DNA from: an uncultured Lachnospiraceae bacterium
GTDB lineage: Bacteria > Bacillota > Clostridia > Lachnospirales > Lachnospiraceae
Direction: 5' to 3'
Assembly: GCA_910588405.1 (NCBI GenBank)
Contig: CAJUPT010000064.1
Location: forward strand, 1 to 17,165
Length of the DNA stretch: 17,165 nucleotides
Part shown: positions 6,933 through 15,071 of the stretch, piece after piece
How the letters are laid out: every line of letters starts with the position of its first letter
Numbering within the stretch: the first letter of the stretch is position 1
Made by a program: the position numbers and the translations under genes
Notes under the pieces: model-generated
Databases searched by the model: none
Told to the model about the DNA's origin: nothing
What the model saw: the letters and a program-made list of their open reading frames with translations, nothing else

Positions 6933-7842
6933 TTCCTTCTCCTTTCTGCTTCCTGCGCCAGTTGGGGACGAAATCGTTAAAATCCGGCACGGCGCGGAAG
7001 AACCATTTATTGTTCACCCACTGCTGGAGACGGCGCGTTACGGGAGGGGCGGTGGATTTCTCATACACCATCACATAGGGGTCGTATCCCATGTCGCGGA
7101 GGGTATAGATGCGGTACAGATCCTGCTCATGGGTGCTGCCGTAATTGGTAAGGACGTAGGCCCGCCGCTTCCGGCAGTCCTTTACGGAAGTCCATTCCAA
7201 GAACTGCTTAAAATACGGCGTTAAGTCATCCTCCGGGTTATCCCATGCAAAATGAAGCATTTTTGTCCTTACCCGGTTTAAAGCTGCCGCCTTTTCCGGG
7301 GTCATGAGCCGTATGTCAAGCCCCTGGGTGAAATCAACCATCGCCCCGCTGGCCGCAAGCTGCCCTAAGAGCCGTTCCCAGTCCGGACAGGCCAGCAGGT
7401 TCGCGTCCAGGAGCTTGATCTCTTTTTCTCCCGCCCAGAACTCGGAGAGGTCTGCCACCGCCACTGTTTTTCTTCCCTCTTTTTCTCCTACAATGCAGAA
7501 GCCGCAGCCCCGTGGACAGCCCCGCGACAAAAAGCCGTAGGCAGTCCCGGCAAACTGCGGGTATATCCCGTAATCCGGGCGGGTATGTTCTACATCGTCA
7601 GGCAGGCGGTTAGAAAGCCCATATCCTGTGCCGCCCCGGATAATCTGGTCAGCACGGATCCTGCCGGTAAAGTCTTTGGAATAGCTGTCCGTAAAGACGC
7701 GGCTCATGTAAACAAGGTCATACCGCCTGCGCCCGTCATGCCATTCCACGGTGTCGCCCCGTGCCTTGTGATAAGCGGAAAGCTTCATCAGGCACAGGTT
7801 TGGCCATCGGTGGCCGTCTACGTCAATCAATCCTATTTTCAG
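6901..7842 (-). CDS. Radical SAM protein, probable CTG start
   Basis: A 313-residue radical SAM enzyme. The cluster-binding motif is CPRGCGFC (C109, C113, C116; CX3CX2C). The N-terminus (MKIGLIDVDGHRWPNLCLMK) looks like the opening of a cobalamin-binding-type Rossmann domain. The DGH triplet recalls the DxHxxG cobalamin ligand, but proline replaces the glycine, so cobalamin binding is doubtful. Later segments such as IKLLDANLLACPDW and GLDIRLMTPEKAAALNR fit the radical SAM barrel. The first in-frame ATG-like start seen (TTG at 7830) is 18 bases from the SD. CTG at 7842 is 6 bases from AGGAGGG (7849-7855) and restores KIGL, the usual opening. The substrate is unknown; tRNA, peptide or nucleotide modification are all possible. 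The gene starts 15 bases after the methyltransferase-like gene stop, so the two are probably co-translated. Confidence 0.85.
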   Translation of the reverse strand: MKIGLIDVDGHRWPNLCLMKLSAYHKARGDTVEWHDGRRRYDLVYMSRVFTDSYSKDFTGRIRADQIIRGGTGYGLSNRLPDDVEHTRPDYGIYPQFAGTAYGFLSRGCPRGCGFCIVGEKEGRKTVAVADLSEFWAGEKEIKLLDANLLACPDWERLLGQLAASGAMVDFTQGLDIRLMTPEKAAALNRVRTKMLHFAWDNPEDDLTPYFKQFLEWTSVKDCRKRRAYVLTNYGSTHEQDLYRIYTLRDMGYDPYVMVYEKSTAPPVTRRLQQWVNNKWFFRAVPDFNDFVPNWRRKQKGEGNEDRTSENGA

Positions 7843-7848
7843 TGTGAT

Positions 7849-7855
7849 CCCTCCT
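7849..7855 (-). promoter_or_regulatory. Ribosome binding site supporting a CTG start
   Basis: AGGAGGG on the minus strand with 6 bases to CTG at 7842. The alternative TTG at 7830 would have 18 bases of spacing. The residues between the two codons, KIG after the initiator, match the normal start of this type of protein. Confidence 0.6.
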
Positions 7856-7857
7856 TT

Positions 7858-8376
7858 TCATGTCCGCTGGCTGTCTAAGTAGGCAAATTCCAGCTGGTTC
7901 TTACATATCCCGCTGCACAGATAGCCGCTTTGAAACGGCGCACGTTTCGATTTTTCCATTCCTTTTCCTGTGTACTCCACCCTTGGACTGAGCCAGAGCA
8001 TCTCCACCCGGTTTTCATAAAACATTTGAAACCGTTCTTTGCTGTCAAAAATGCCCTGAAAATTCAGCAGCATGGCAAATGGCCTGCCGATCTCATACAG
8101 CCGCCGGATTACCTGCCCCTTTAAACTGTAGGGCGGGTTGCTGACGATATAATCGCAGTCCGGCACCTGGGCTGTGAAAAAGTCCTGCCCGGTGTGGATA
8201 TGTCCATAAATAACATGGAATCCGTTGCCGGACAGGACTTTGACGAATGCGCTTTCCGCCGTATCGAACGGGCACCAGACCACAGAACCGGCCTTGAGCC
8301 TCTCCATGATCGGATATACCGCGCAGGCAGGCGTGAAATATTCATCATTTTTATGGAACTGATGTTGTATCTGGAT
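7858..8376 (-). CDS. Small DNA methyltransferase-like protein, possible ATC start
   Basis: A 172-residue protein if read from ATC at 8376, or 149 from the first ATG at 8307. The amino-methyltransferase catalytic motif IV is clear: DYIVSNPPYSLKG (NPPY at 80-83). Upstream, VVWCPFDTAESAFVKVL sits where the SAM-binding motif I should be, but the glycine-rich FxGxG is not recognisable. There is no target-recognition domain, and the protein is much shorter than typical N6-adenine methyltransferases. The in-frame stretch before 8307 (IQHQFHKNDEYFTPACAVYP) looks like genuine protein and resembles the usual N-terminus of this ICE family. AAGGAGG (8385-8391) lies 8 bases before ATC and no ATG, GTG or TTG is available there. 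It may be an active stand-alone methylase, an inactive DNA or nucleotide binder, or a partner of the adjacent radical SAM protein. Confidence 0.75.
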   Translation of the reverse strand: MQIQHQFHKNDEYFTPACAVYPIMERLKAGSVVWCPFDTAESAFVKVLSGNGFHVIYGHIHTGQDFFTAQVPDCDYIVSNPPYSLKGQVIRRLYEIGRPFAMLLNFQGIFDSKERFQMFYENRVEMLWLSPRVEYTGKGMEKSKRAPFQSGYLCSGICKNQLEFAYLDSQRT

Positions 8377-8384
8377 TGTAATTT

Positions 8385-8391
8385 CCTCCTT
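8385..8391 (-). promoter_or_regulatory. Ribosome binding site before a non-ATG start
   Basis: AAGGAGG on the minus strand, just after the stop of the wall hydrolase gene (8392-8394). With 8 bases of spacing it points to ATC at 8376. The first in-frame ATG, at 8307, has no such site. The site is plainly present; initiation at ATC is inference. Confidence 0.5.
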
Positions 8392-11300
8392 TCAGGGCAG
8401 CCGGCCCCCACTGTAGAATTTTGATAACCAGTAGCTTGTGTCAAGGCTGGCGTAAGAAATTGGCGAACCGCAGTGGATCATGCGCCCGCCGCCTACATAG
8501 ATCCCCACATGGGTGACTGGGGTAGCCGCCGAATAGGTTCCGGTAAAAAAGACCAGATCCCCCGGCTGTAGGTCTGCCCTGGAAACCGGAGTGCAGAGAT
8601 TATAAAGCCCCTGTGCTGTCTGCCTGCCCACATTTCCTACGCCGGAATGGTTGATAACCCACGACACATAGCCGGAGCAGTCAAAGGAAGTGGCAGGGGA
8701 AGATCCGCCCCAGACATAAGGGAATCCCAGGTATTTTTCCGCTTCTGCAAGCATAGCTTCAAAACTGCCGTCACCCATGGCCGCTCCTGGGTTTGCCGCA
8801 AAATCGGGCATACCAGCCGCGCCCCCGCCCGGAAGATAGCTGTATCCGCCGTTATCCACATAATAATAAGGGTTTAAATACTGACCGTTATGGGTGACTT
8901 CCAGATGTAAGTGCGCCTCGGTGCTGTTTCCTACGGCGGCAATAACATCGCCCTTCTTTACTTCCTGTCCCGCCCTGACCGAGAGGGTGGAGCAGTGGGC
9001 GTACCGGGACTGGTAGCCGTCTTTTCCTTCGATCACCACACACAATCCATAGTCCCCGGCATTTCCCGCCGATACCACACGCCCGTCCTGCACGGCTTTG
9101 ATCGGGGTTCCGACTGCGACGCCGATATCAATGCCCCGGTGGAGGTCTTTTGCCCCGGTCGTGGGGTGTACCCGGTAGCCGTATGGGCTGGTGACATAAG
9201 GGATCCATGCAAAATCAAAAGGGTTTCCATAGCACTGGCGGTTGCCGCAGGTCTGCATATATACACCATAACGGTCTGTCTGATCGCCTGGCGCAAGGCT
9301 CGACGCGATAATATCCGAAAGAGGGCGCACAGTGAGCGTTGTCTGGAGAACATACCAGTCATATTCCTGTTCTTCATCATTTTCATCTATATAGGTTCGG
9401 GTTTCTATGATCTCTGTCCGGGTGAGCTGGTACTGTTCCCCGAATAACCGATTTAGTTCCGCCAGAACCTGTGTATAAGTGAAGTCTCCATAGGCCGCTG
9501 AAAGGTATCCCATCAGTTCATAAGGGTTATGGCCAATCTCCCCGATGTTGTAGCGGTATTCATCGTAATTTGGATAATTTGCTTCCGTACTGTTAATATC
9601 CCTTTGCAGGTCAGTTTCCAGTTCGGTGTAGTATAGTTCGCTTTTTTCAATTTCCGAATCTTCTGCCACATAACAGGTGGATATCACTGCCGACTGTACG
9701 CCGGTGAGCATGGCGGAGCAGGAAGAAAACAGGGAGCCGCACATGGCAAAAATGAGGACGCCCACGGCGATGATTCCAAGGACTGCTTTGTGGGCGATGA
9801 CTTTCTGCGCGATGGCGCGGATCACCTGTCCGGCTGCGGTCAGGACATTGGTAGTGTGCTTTGCACCTTTCGCCGTCTCCCTTGCCGCGGCGGCATATTT
9901 TCGTTTCAGTTTCTGCTTCTGGATCCATTTGGATAACGCTTTTTTCTTCTGTAATTCCGGGTTATCCAGAAGGAGTTTTTGATAGGCCGCGTTCACGTTG
10001 GCTTTTGCCAGACGTTTTTCCGCGCGGCGCACTTCCCGGTAAGGCTTATCGTGCAGCCTGCGCTTGTTCCAGCGGAGAAACCGTCCTCCGGCTCGTTCCG
10101 CCGTAAACTCTGCCTTATGAGCCGCCTCCACGCCCACGTTGTCCCGTTCCGTTTCCCGGATCTTCTGGTGCAGCTTTAAGGAAGCAGTGGTCACAGCCGT
10201 CCGCCGCAGAGCTGTCACCGCCCGTTTCGGCAGCGGCGGCTTTTCATATTCCGGTATGGCCTCTGTTTCAAACTGTAGCCGGCGCTTTACCTTTCCGGAT
10301 TCATTGTCATACTGCTTCTGCAAACGGGCACGGCGGCGGGTCGGCAGTTTGGACTGCGCCTTTTCCAGTTTTTTCCCGGCTGATTCGGCTTTGTTCTGTG
10401 CCGATTCATATTTCTTCTGCTGCCTGGATAATCCCGGTGTTTTTTCCGTCTCCGGCACACTGTTTTTTCCTGCGGCGGCATTCTTACGTTCCTGCGGCGG
10501 CAGTTCGCTCCGGTCATATTGCAGACGGGGCGGGCTTTCCGCCCCCTTTTCTTCAGCCGAAAACTTTGCCGCCAGCCTCTGCTTTTCTTTTGTCCGTTTT
10601 CCAGAAGGTTCCCCTGTCCTGTTATCCTCATGTTCAAATCGGAGCCGTCCAGATTCCTGGGGCACAGGAGCTGTCCCCAGTCCCTTTTCTATGCCTTTTT
10701 GCTCCGGCTTTGCCGCATCGGAAGCAAACCGCCGTGCCTGCTTCTTTTTTAACGCTGTGCGGTCTTTGGGATCTGCCTGCTCTTTTTTTGTTTCTGCCCG
10801 GCTCTGGGGATTTACCTCCTTCCCTTCCCTATGGCCGAACCGGAGCCGTCCGGATTCGTTTGTTTCCGTGTCAGATTCCGGCAGGTTTCCATCTGTTGGT
10901 CTTTCAGCATTGGCAGAAAACTTTACTGCCATTTTCTTTTTTACTGTCGTCCGTCCTTTTTCCGCTTCTCCATTCTTTTCCCCCGGCCCGAATTGCAACC
11001 GCCCGGTTTCATGGAGCGGCGGGGAATGCGAGGGAATTCCGTTCCCCGGCACGGCATCCGGTTCGGTATCTTTGCCCGGAACGGGTGCAGCCGCTTCAAC
11101 ATGCCGTCTTACCGCCGCCCGCGCTTTTTTTCCTGTCTGCGGTTCTGCCGTTGGTTCGGAATCCCAACCGCTTTTCGGCAACGTGTCGGCCATATCCCTG
11201 GCATCTTCCTGTCCGGAAGGGGGATGCCGGTATCTTTTTGACGGCTTTGAAGACGCATGGCTGTCTCCGGATGCACGGTTATCCCCGATGGCTTTTCCCT

Positions 11301-11673
11301 CCGCAGGAAGGGGCTTCTCCTGGAAAATCGGAATATCTGCGGCTTCCCGCATGGAAGCAGGGGCGTTTGCCGGCCCCCATATTTCCGGTGCAGCGGCCTC
11401 TGAAAAACGGTCATTTACATCCTGCTGAACCGGTAGAAGTTCCGGCGGCTGATACGACTGTTTAGGCTCCTGTTTCTTTTCTGGTGTCTGTATGCGTCCC
11501 TGGGATCGGTGCCCGGCTGCGGTGTCCGCCTGCCGTTCCTGCATGAAAGAAACTTCCTCCAGGCGGCTGCTGATCCGCTGCTGTGTTCCCTGGGTCAGAT
11601 TCTTCTCCGTCAGCCCGTTGCGGGTCATTTTCTGTACTTTTTTATCCCGTACCTTAAATTCCTGCCCTCTCAT
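8392..11673 (-). CDS. Membrane-anchored M23 plus NlpC/P60 cell wall hydrolase of the transfer apparatus
   Basis: A 1093-residue bifunctional peptidoglycan hydrolase that should make local holes in the wall for the conjugation channel. Residues 1-600 are basic, low-complexity and presumably cytoplasmic, with five degenerate repeats around RL(R/Q)F/Y at about 225, 276, 343, 383 and 465. A membrane helix lies at about 630-648. The extracellular part has a linker domain (about 665-800), then an M23 LytM domain (about 825-937) with its zinc ligands in HRGID (H845, D849) and HLH (H921, H923). The NlpC/P60 domain (about 967-1093) has C999 in FDCSGYV, H1055 in THVGIYVG and H1067. The ATG at 11673 overlaps the preceding stop as ATGA and has AGGAGG upstream. 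The two-enzyme layout matches the VirB1/TcpG-like hydrolases of Gram-positive conjugative elements. Confidence 0.93.
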   Translation of the reverse strand: MRGQEFKVRDKKVQKMTRNGLTEKNLTQGTQQRISSRLEEVSFMQERQADTAAGHRSQGRIQTPEKKQEPKQSYQPPELLPVQQDVNDRFSEAAAPEIWGPANAPASMREAADIPIFQEKPLPAEGKAIGDNRASGDSHASSKPSKRYRHPPSGQEDARDMADTLPKSGWDSEPTAEPQTGKKARAAVRRHVEAAAPVPGKDTEPDAVPGNGIPSHSPPLHETGRLQFGPGEKNGEAEKGRTTVKKKMAVKFSANAERPTDGNLPESDTETNESGRLRFGHREGKEVNPQSRAETKKEQADPKDRTALKKKQARRFASDAAKPEQKGIEKGLGTAPVPQESGRLRFEHEDNRTGEPSGKRTKEKQRLAAKFSAEEKGAESPPRLQYDRSELPPQERKNAAAGKNSVPETEKTPGLSRQQKKYESAQNKAESAGKKLEKAQSKLPTRRRARLQKQYDNESGKVKRRLQFETEAIPEYEKPPLPKRAVTALRRTAVTTASLKLHQKIRETERDNVGVEAAHKAEFTAERAGGRFLRWNKRRLHDKPYREVRRAEKRLAKANVNAAYQKLLLDNPELQKKKALSKWIQKQKLKRKYAAAARETAKGAKHTTNVLTAAGQVIRAIAQKVIAHKAVLGIIAVGVLIFAMCGSLFSSCSAMLTGVQSAVISTCYVAEDSEIEKSELYYTELETDLQRDINSTEANYPNYDEYRYNIGEIGHNPYELMGYLSAAYGDFTYTQVLAELNRLFGEQYQLTRTEIIETRTYIDENDEEQEYDWYVLQTTLTVRPLSDIIASSLAPGDQTDRYGVYMQTCGNRQCYGNPFDFAWIPYVTSPYGYRVHPTTGAKDLHRGIDIGVAVGTPIKAVQDGRVVSAGNAGDYGLCVVIEGKDGYQSRYAHCSTLSVRAGQEVKKGDVIAAVGNSTEAHLHLEVTHNGQYLNPYYYVDNGGYSYLPGGGAAGMPDFAANPGAAMGDGSFEAMLAEAEKYLGFPYVWGGSSPATSFDCSGYVSWVINHSGVGNVGRQTAQGLYNLCTPVSRADLQPGDLVFFTGTYSAATPVTHVGIYVGGGRMIHCGSPISYASLDTSYWLSKFYSGGRLP
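10276..11004 (-). repeat. Five degenerate RL(R/Q)F repeats coded inside the wall hydrolase gene
   Basis: The repeated cores are GRLQFG, GRLRFG, GRLRFE, PRLQYD and RRLQFE (codons for residues about 224-468). The first three are each followed, about 20-38 residues later, by a basic block ending in (K/R)(K/R)FA or KFSA (MAVKFSA, ARRFASD, AAKFSAE). Spacing between the first four cores is about 51, 67 and 40 residues, so these are diverged protein repeats rather than recent DNA duplications. The coordinates are approximate. Confidence 0.65.
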
Positions 11674-12575
11674 AATGCCGCCTCCTGTGCTTTCCGTCCT
11701 TTATCCGGTGCAGGGGCTGTATGGGCGGCAGCGAGAGTTTTCTTCTCTTTTAAGTCTTTCAGCACGGAAGGTTTTTCTTCTGTTTCCTTCATTTCATCCG
11801 GCTGCGGTTCCGGTTCGTCTATAGCGGCGGTTTCTTTCTGTCCTTCCCTGATGTCCGTATCGACAGCAGCTGCGTCCACTTCCGGCAGTTCTTTTCCTGC
11901 CGCCTGTTCCAGCCGTTCTACGCTGCCAATAGCGGCAAGGGTCAGATTATTCAGTTTGTTCAGGATATTCCGCTCCGTGCGGAGCGGGGTAAGGACAGCC
12001 GCCTGGAAACGTCCCTCAGTGCCACCGTCCACCGCCGTCATCTCTTTTCCGACAGCGGCGCGGCCTGCGTTCTTTAAATGTCCGCCCACGCTCCGCAGTT
12101 CCTTTCCTACAGCCTCCACTTTCTCAATAGACTGCTTAACTTCGGTAATGGAACAGGACAGATTTTTCTGCATGGCCTCCAGTGCTTTTTTTACCCCGAT
12201 TGCGGAAACTGCTTTATCCAGGGCTTTTACGCCTGCCTGTTTTGCACCGGCGACCGCATCCCTGGCTCCTGCTATGAGTCGTTCCTTTAATCCCATGATC
12301 CCTTCCTGCATGGCATGGATCCGGCTATCTGCCGCGTCTATGGTGCGGGAGACAAAACCTTTTTCCGGGCTTTCCTGCATTTTGGCAAGCTGTTCCCTGG
12401 CCTGGGCCAGTTCGCGGGCTGCCGCCTGAAGCTGTTCCGCCATATGCTCCATCTGCCAGAGCATAATGGAATAATCCTGTCCAGCTTCTGGGCGGTTCTC
12501 CATCAGCAGTTTATAAAACTGCCGGACAGCATCATTTTCCATAAGCTGTGCGCCCTGTGCGCTGCTCTCATTCAT
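11670..12575 (-). CDS. Coiled-coil ICE accessory protein, probably DUF6674 family
   Basis: A 301-residue soluble, mostly helical protein. The N-terminus (about 9-35: MENDAVRQFYKLLMENRPEA) is the conserved-looking part. A coiled coil covers about 40-70. An Ala-rich helical region (about 80-190) and an acidic, Glu/Pro-rich tail (about 225-301) follow. There is no signal peptide or membrane segment. The ATG at 12575 has AGGAGG with 8 bases of spacing, and its stop overlaps the hydrolase start by 4 bases (ATGA), so the two proteins are translationally coupled. From memory the layout resembles DUF6674, which is found in ICE transfer operons next to such hydrolases. A cytoplasmic partner of the hydrolase's basic N-terminus is plausible because the tail is acidic, but this is inference. 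Confidence 0.75.
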   Translation of the reverse strand: MNESSAQGAQLMENDAVRQFYKLLMENRPEAGQDYSIMLWQMEHMAEQLQAAARELAQAREQLAKMQESPEKGFVSRTIDAADSRIHAMQEGIMGLKERLIAGARDAVAGAKQAGVKALDKAVSAIGVKKALEAMQKNLSCSITEVKQSIEKVEAVGKELRSVGGHLKNAGRAAVGKEMTAVDGGTEGRFQAAVLTPLRTERNILNKLNNLTLAAIGSVERLEQAAGKELPEVDAAAVDTDIREGQKETAAIDEPEPQPDEMKETEEKPSVLKDLKEKKTLAAAHTAPAPDKGRKAQEAAL

Positions 12576-12605
12576 TATTGCGCCCTCCTTTCCGCTGCTG
12601 TTTTA

Positions 12606-15071
12606 TCAAGCCTTTGCCAGATCTTCGGGCCTTGTTGTTAGTAATTGATACAAATGGGTCTGTTTCGGGAAATGGTCGATAAAGGGTATGATCACATTCC
12701 CGTAAAACAAAAGCCCCTCACCGGCGTTGGAATTGGTCACATAGGAAAGCTGGTGCGGGGAGATGTTCAGCTGTTTCGCCAGAATCTGCCGGTCGCCGGC
12801 GGCCTGGTTGAGCATATAAATGAAATCGCTGTTTTCAAAGATATTCTCGATCTCCCTGGAAGAAAGAAGATCCTTTACATTTTGTGTAATACCGGTCGGA
12901 ATCCCGCCCCACTTCCGGAAACGCTTCCAGATCTCCACCGAATAAGCGGCAGTCTGTTCCTCTTTCAGTAAAAGGTGGAATTCATCAACATAGAGCCGGG
13001 TGGACTTATGGACTTCCCGGTTCACTGTGACGCGCCCCCAGACCTGATCCTGCACTACCAGCATCCCCAGCTTTTTCAGCTGTTTTCCCAGTTCCTTGAT
13101 GTCATAACAGACAATGCGGGACTGGATATCCACATTTGTCCGGTGGTTAAACACATTTAAGGAGCCGGTTACATAGATGGCCATGCAGTCCACCACATGC
13201 CGCGCCCGCTCACCGCCGTATTTTTCGATCTCATTATATAAATCCTGCAAGATCGGCATTTTCTCCGGCACGGGGTCGTCAAAAAAGCGGTGATAAACCC
13301 GGCGCAGGCATTGGTCAATGATACTCTTTTCGTCCGGCTCCACCTTCCCCATCATCAGTTCCATAAGGGAGAGGATAAAATCACTCTTTAAGATCAGAGG
13401 GTCGTCATCCTCACTGTAATTCAGGTTAATATCCATGGGGTTGATATACTGGCTGGAAGTGGGGGAGACCTTAATGACCTGTCCGCCCAGCGCTGTCACC
13501 AGCGGCGAATATTCCGCTTCCGGATCAATAATGGCGATATCATCCGTTGTGATCAGAAAAGCATTGGTAATCTCCCTTTTTGCAGAGAAGGATTTTCCTG
13601 CACCGGGAGTTCCCAGTATCAGGCCGTTGGGGTTCTTTAACTTTTTCCGGTCGCACATGATTAGGTTGTTGGAAAGGGCATTGACGCCGTAATACAGCGA
13701 TTCCCCGGACTGGAAAAGCTCCTGGGTAGTGAACGGCACGAAGATTGCCGTGCTGCTGGTGGTAAGCCCTCTCTGTATCTCCACACGGTTCACACCCAGC
13801 GGGAGAGAGGACATAAAGCCCTGTTCCTGCTGGTAGCTTAGCCGGCGCAGGGCGCAGTTGTATTTCTGGGCAATCCCGGCCGCCTGGAACACATTGTTTT
13901 CCAGTTTCTGCCGTTTTGCCGCCGTGTTCATTAAAAGGATCGTAACAAGGAACATACGCTCATTACGGCTCTGCAAATCCTCAAGCAGTGACTTGGCTTC
14001 ATTTCCGTAAGTGGCAAGGTCGGTCGGGATGATGTCCATGTCATATCCTGCCCGTACTGCCTTTTTCTGCTCCTCGATCCGCATTTTATCCAGGTCGGTC
14101 AGCTTGCGCTTCACGGTCTTTATCGCCGCGCTCTGGTCAATGGACTGGATATGCAGCGTGACCACCATGCTGTTCTCCAGATCGAGGAAATCCGCCAGCA
14201 TACGGTCAGTCAGTTCCGGCGCTAATATCTGCAAAAATGAAACCGCGCTATAGGTCTGCCCGATCTTGAAATACTGCCCGTTCTGGAAGGTGAAACTGTC
14301 CGGCGCGATAAAATCCTTGCTGGAAAGCCCTGTTTTCCAGATCGCGTCCCAGGAGAAGTGGAATTTTCTTTCCCCGGCAGGGTGGAACATCTGGTGCAGG
14401 ATGGAGAGCCGTTCATATCCGTCCAGTGACCTTGCTTTCACCCCCAGCACCTTGAAATTTGCAAGGATGTCAGCTTCAATCCGTTCCAGCCGGGTCTTTG
14501 CCGCCTTGATGTCGTCCGCCTCAATGCCAAATGTAATGTATTTTGTCTTTGTCAGCCCATTGTTGCCCCTTGAGAGCTGCCCGCGCAGCATACCGGCATA
14601 TTCGCGCCGGATCTCATTGAACATGTCGTCCTGTTCCGGGATCTCAATGGATTTTTTAAACTTCTCCATATCTGCCTTCTGGTTCAGGAAAGAAAGCTGG
14701 AAGCGGATGGATGCGTCAAAATAATTGAGGAAATCGCACCAGTTCTCGAAGATGATGTTCTTGTCCTCATTCTGTGCCAGCTGGTAATTGATGTCTAAAA
14801 ACTCGATTTGTTTCGTGTAGTAGTTCCCGCCTGCGGCGCAGATCCCGTCCTGCCGCATTTCCTGGTAAGGGATCGTCTCCTGTGCGGATTTTGGGATCCG
14901 TCCGTCACGTTTTGCTTTTTTAATAGAAGCGGCAAGGCGTTTTTTCTCCCTGCCCGTCAGCTTCCCCTCCGGGGAAAGCCGGAGGGCTTTTAAGTCTGCT
15001 TTATCTTTTTTGTACTGGTTTTTTGCGGCCTGCAGGGCCTTTTCCTGTTTTGCCTGCTGTTTTGTTTTCAA
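12606..15071 (-). CDS. VirB4-type conjugation ATPase, TTG start
   Basis: An 821-residue ATPase that energises assembly and DNA transport through the type IV secretion channel at the inner face of the membrane. The N-terminal domain (about 60-430) is typical of VirB4 proteins of Tn1549-like elements (KQIEFLDINYQLAQNEDKNI). The P-loop is GTPGAGKS (487-494), with DIAIIDPEAEY at 511-521 and the second acidic motif TRLYVDEFHLLL at about 691-702. A TGITQNVKDLL motif follows (about 726-736). The start is TTG at 15071, 9 bases after AAGGAGG (15081-15087). Upstream residues in this frame are only the prgI gene read out of frame, so the longer frame to 15170 is rejected. The gene therefore begins 71 bases inside prgI, which suggests translational coupling of VirB4 to its membrane partner. 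Confidence 0.95.
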   Translation of the reverse strand: MKTKQQAKQEKALQAAKNQYKKDKADLKALRLSPEGKLTGREKKRLAASIKKAKRDGRIPKSAQETIPYQEMRQDGICAAGGNYYTKQIEFLDINYQLAQNEDKNIIFENWCDFLNYFDASIRFQLSFLNQKADMEKFKKSIEIPEQDDMFNEIRREYAGMLRGQLSRGNNGLTKTKYITFGIEADDIKAAKTRLERIEADILANFKVLGVKARSLDGYERLSILHQMFHPAGERKFHFSWDAIWKTGLSSKDFIAPDSFTFQNGQYFKIGQTYSAVSFLQILAPELTDRMLADFLDLENSMVVTLHIQSIDQSAAIKTVKRKLTDLDKMRIEEQKKAVRAGYDMDIIPTDLATYGNEAKSLLEDLQSRNERMFLVTILLMNTAAKRQKLENNVFQAAGIAQKYNCALRRLSYQQEQGFMSSLPLGVNRVEIQRGLTTSSTAIFVPFTTQELFQSGESLYYGVNALSNNLIMCDRKKLKNPNGLILGTPGAGKSFSAKREITNAFLITTDDIAIIDPEAEYSPLVTALGGQVIKVSPTSSQYINPMDINLNYSEDDDPLILKSDFILSLMELMMGKVEPDEKSIIDQCLRRVYHRFFDDPVPEKMPILQDLYNEIEKYGGERARHVVDCMAIYVTGSLNVFNHRTNVDIQSRIVCYDIKELGKQLKKLGMLVVQDQVWGRVTVNREVHKSTRLYVDEFHLLLKEEQTAAYSVEIWKRFRKWGGIPTGITQNVKDLLSSREIENIFENSDFIYMLNQAAGDRQILAKQLNISPHQLSYVTNSNAGEGLLFYGNVIIPFIDHFPKQTHLYQLLTTRPEDLAKA

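Noticed and set aside
8121..8444. A 107-residue minus-strand frame across the hydrolase end and methyltransferase-like start
   Set aside because: It overlaps both genes in another frame and shows no motif; the NPPY frame is clearly the coding one.
10139..11465. Long plus-strand open frames (up to 429 residues) opposite the wall hydrolase gene
   Set aside because: They mirror the GC-rich, low-complexity repeat region of the minus-strand gene, show Ser/Phe/Pro-rich composition and no known motif, and run against the operon.
11509..12429. A 306-residue plus-strand open frame
   Set aside because: It is the antisense of the coiled-coil protein gene; its Ser/Ala/Phe-rich content is what an Ala/Glu-rich helix gene gives on the other strand.
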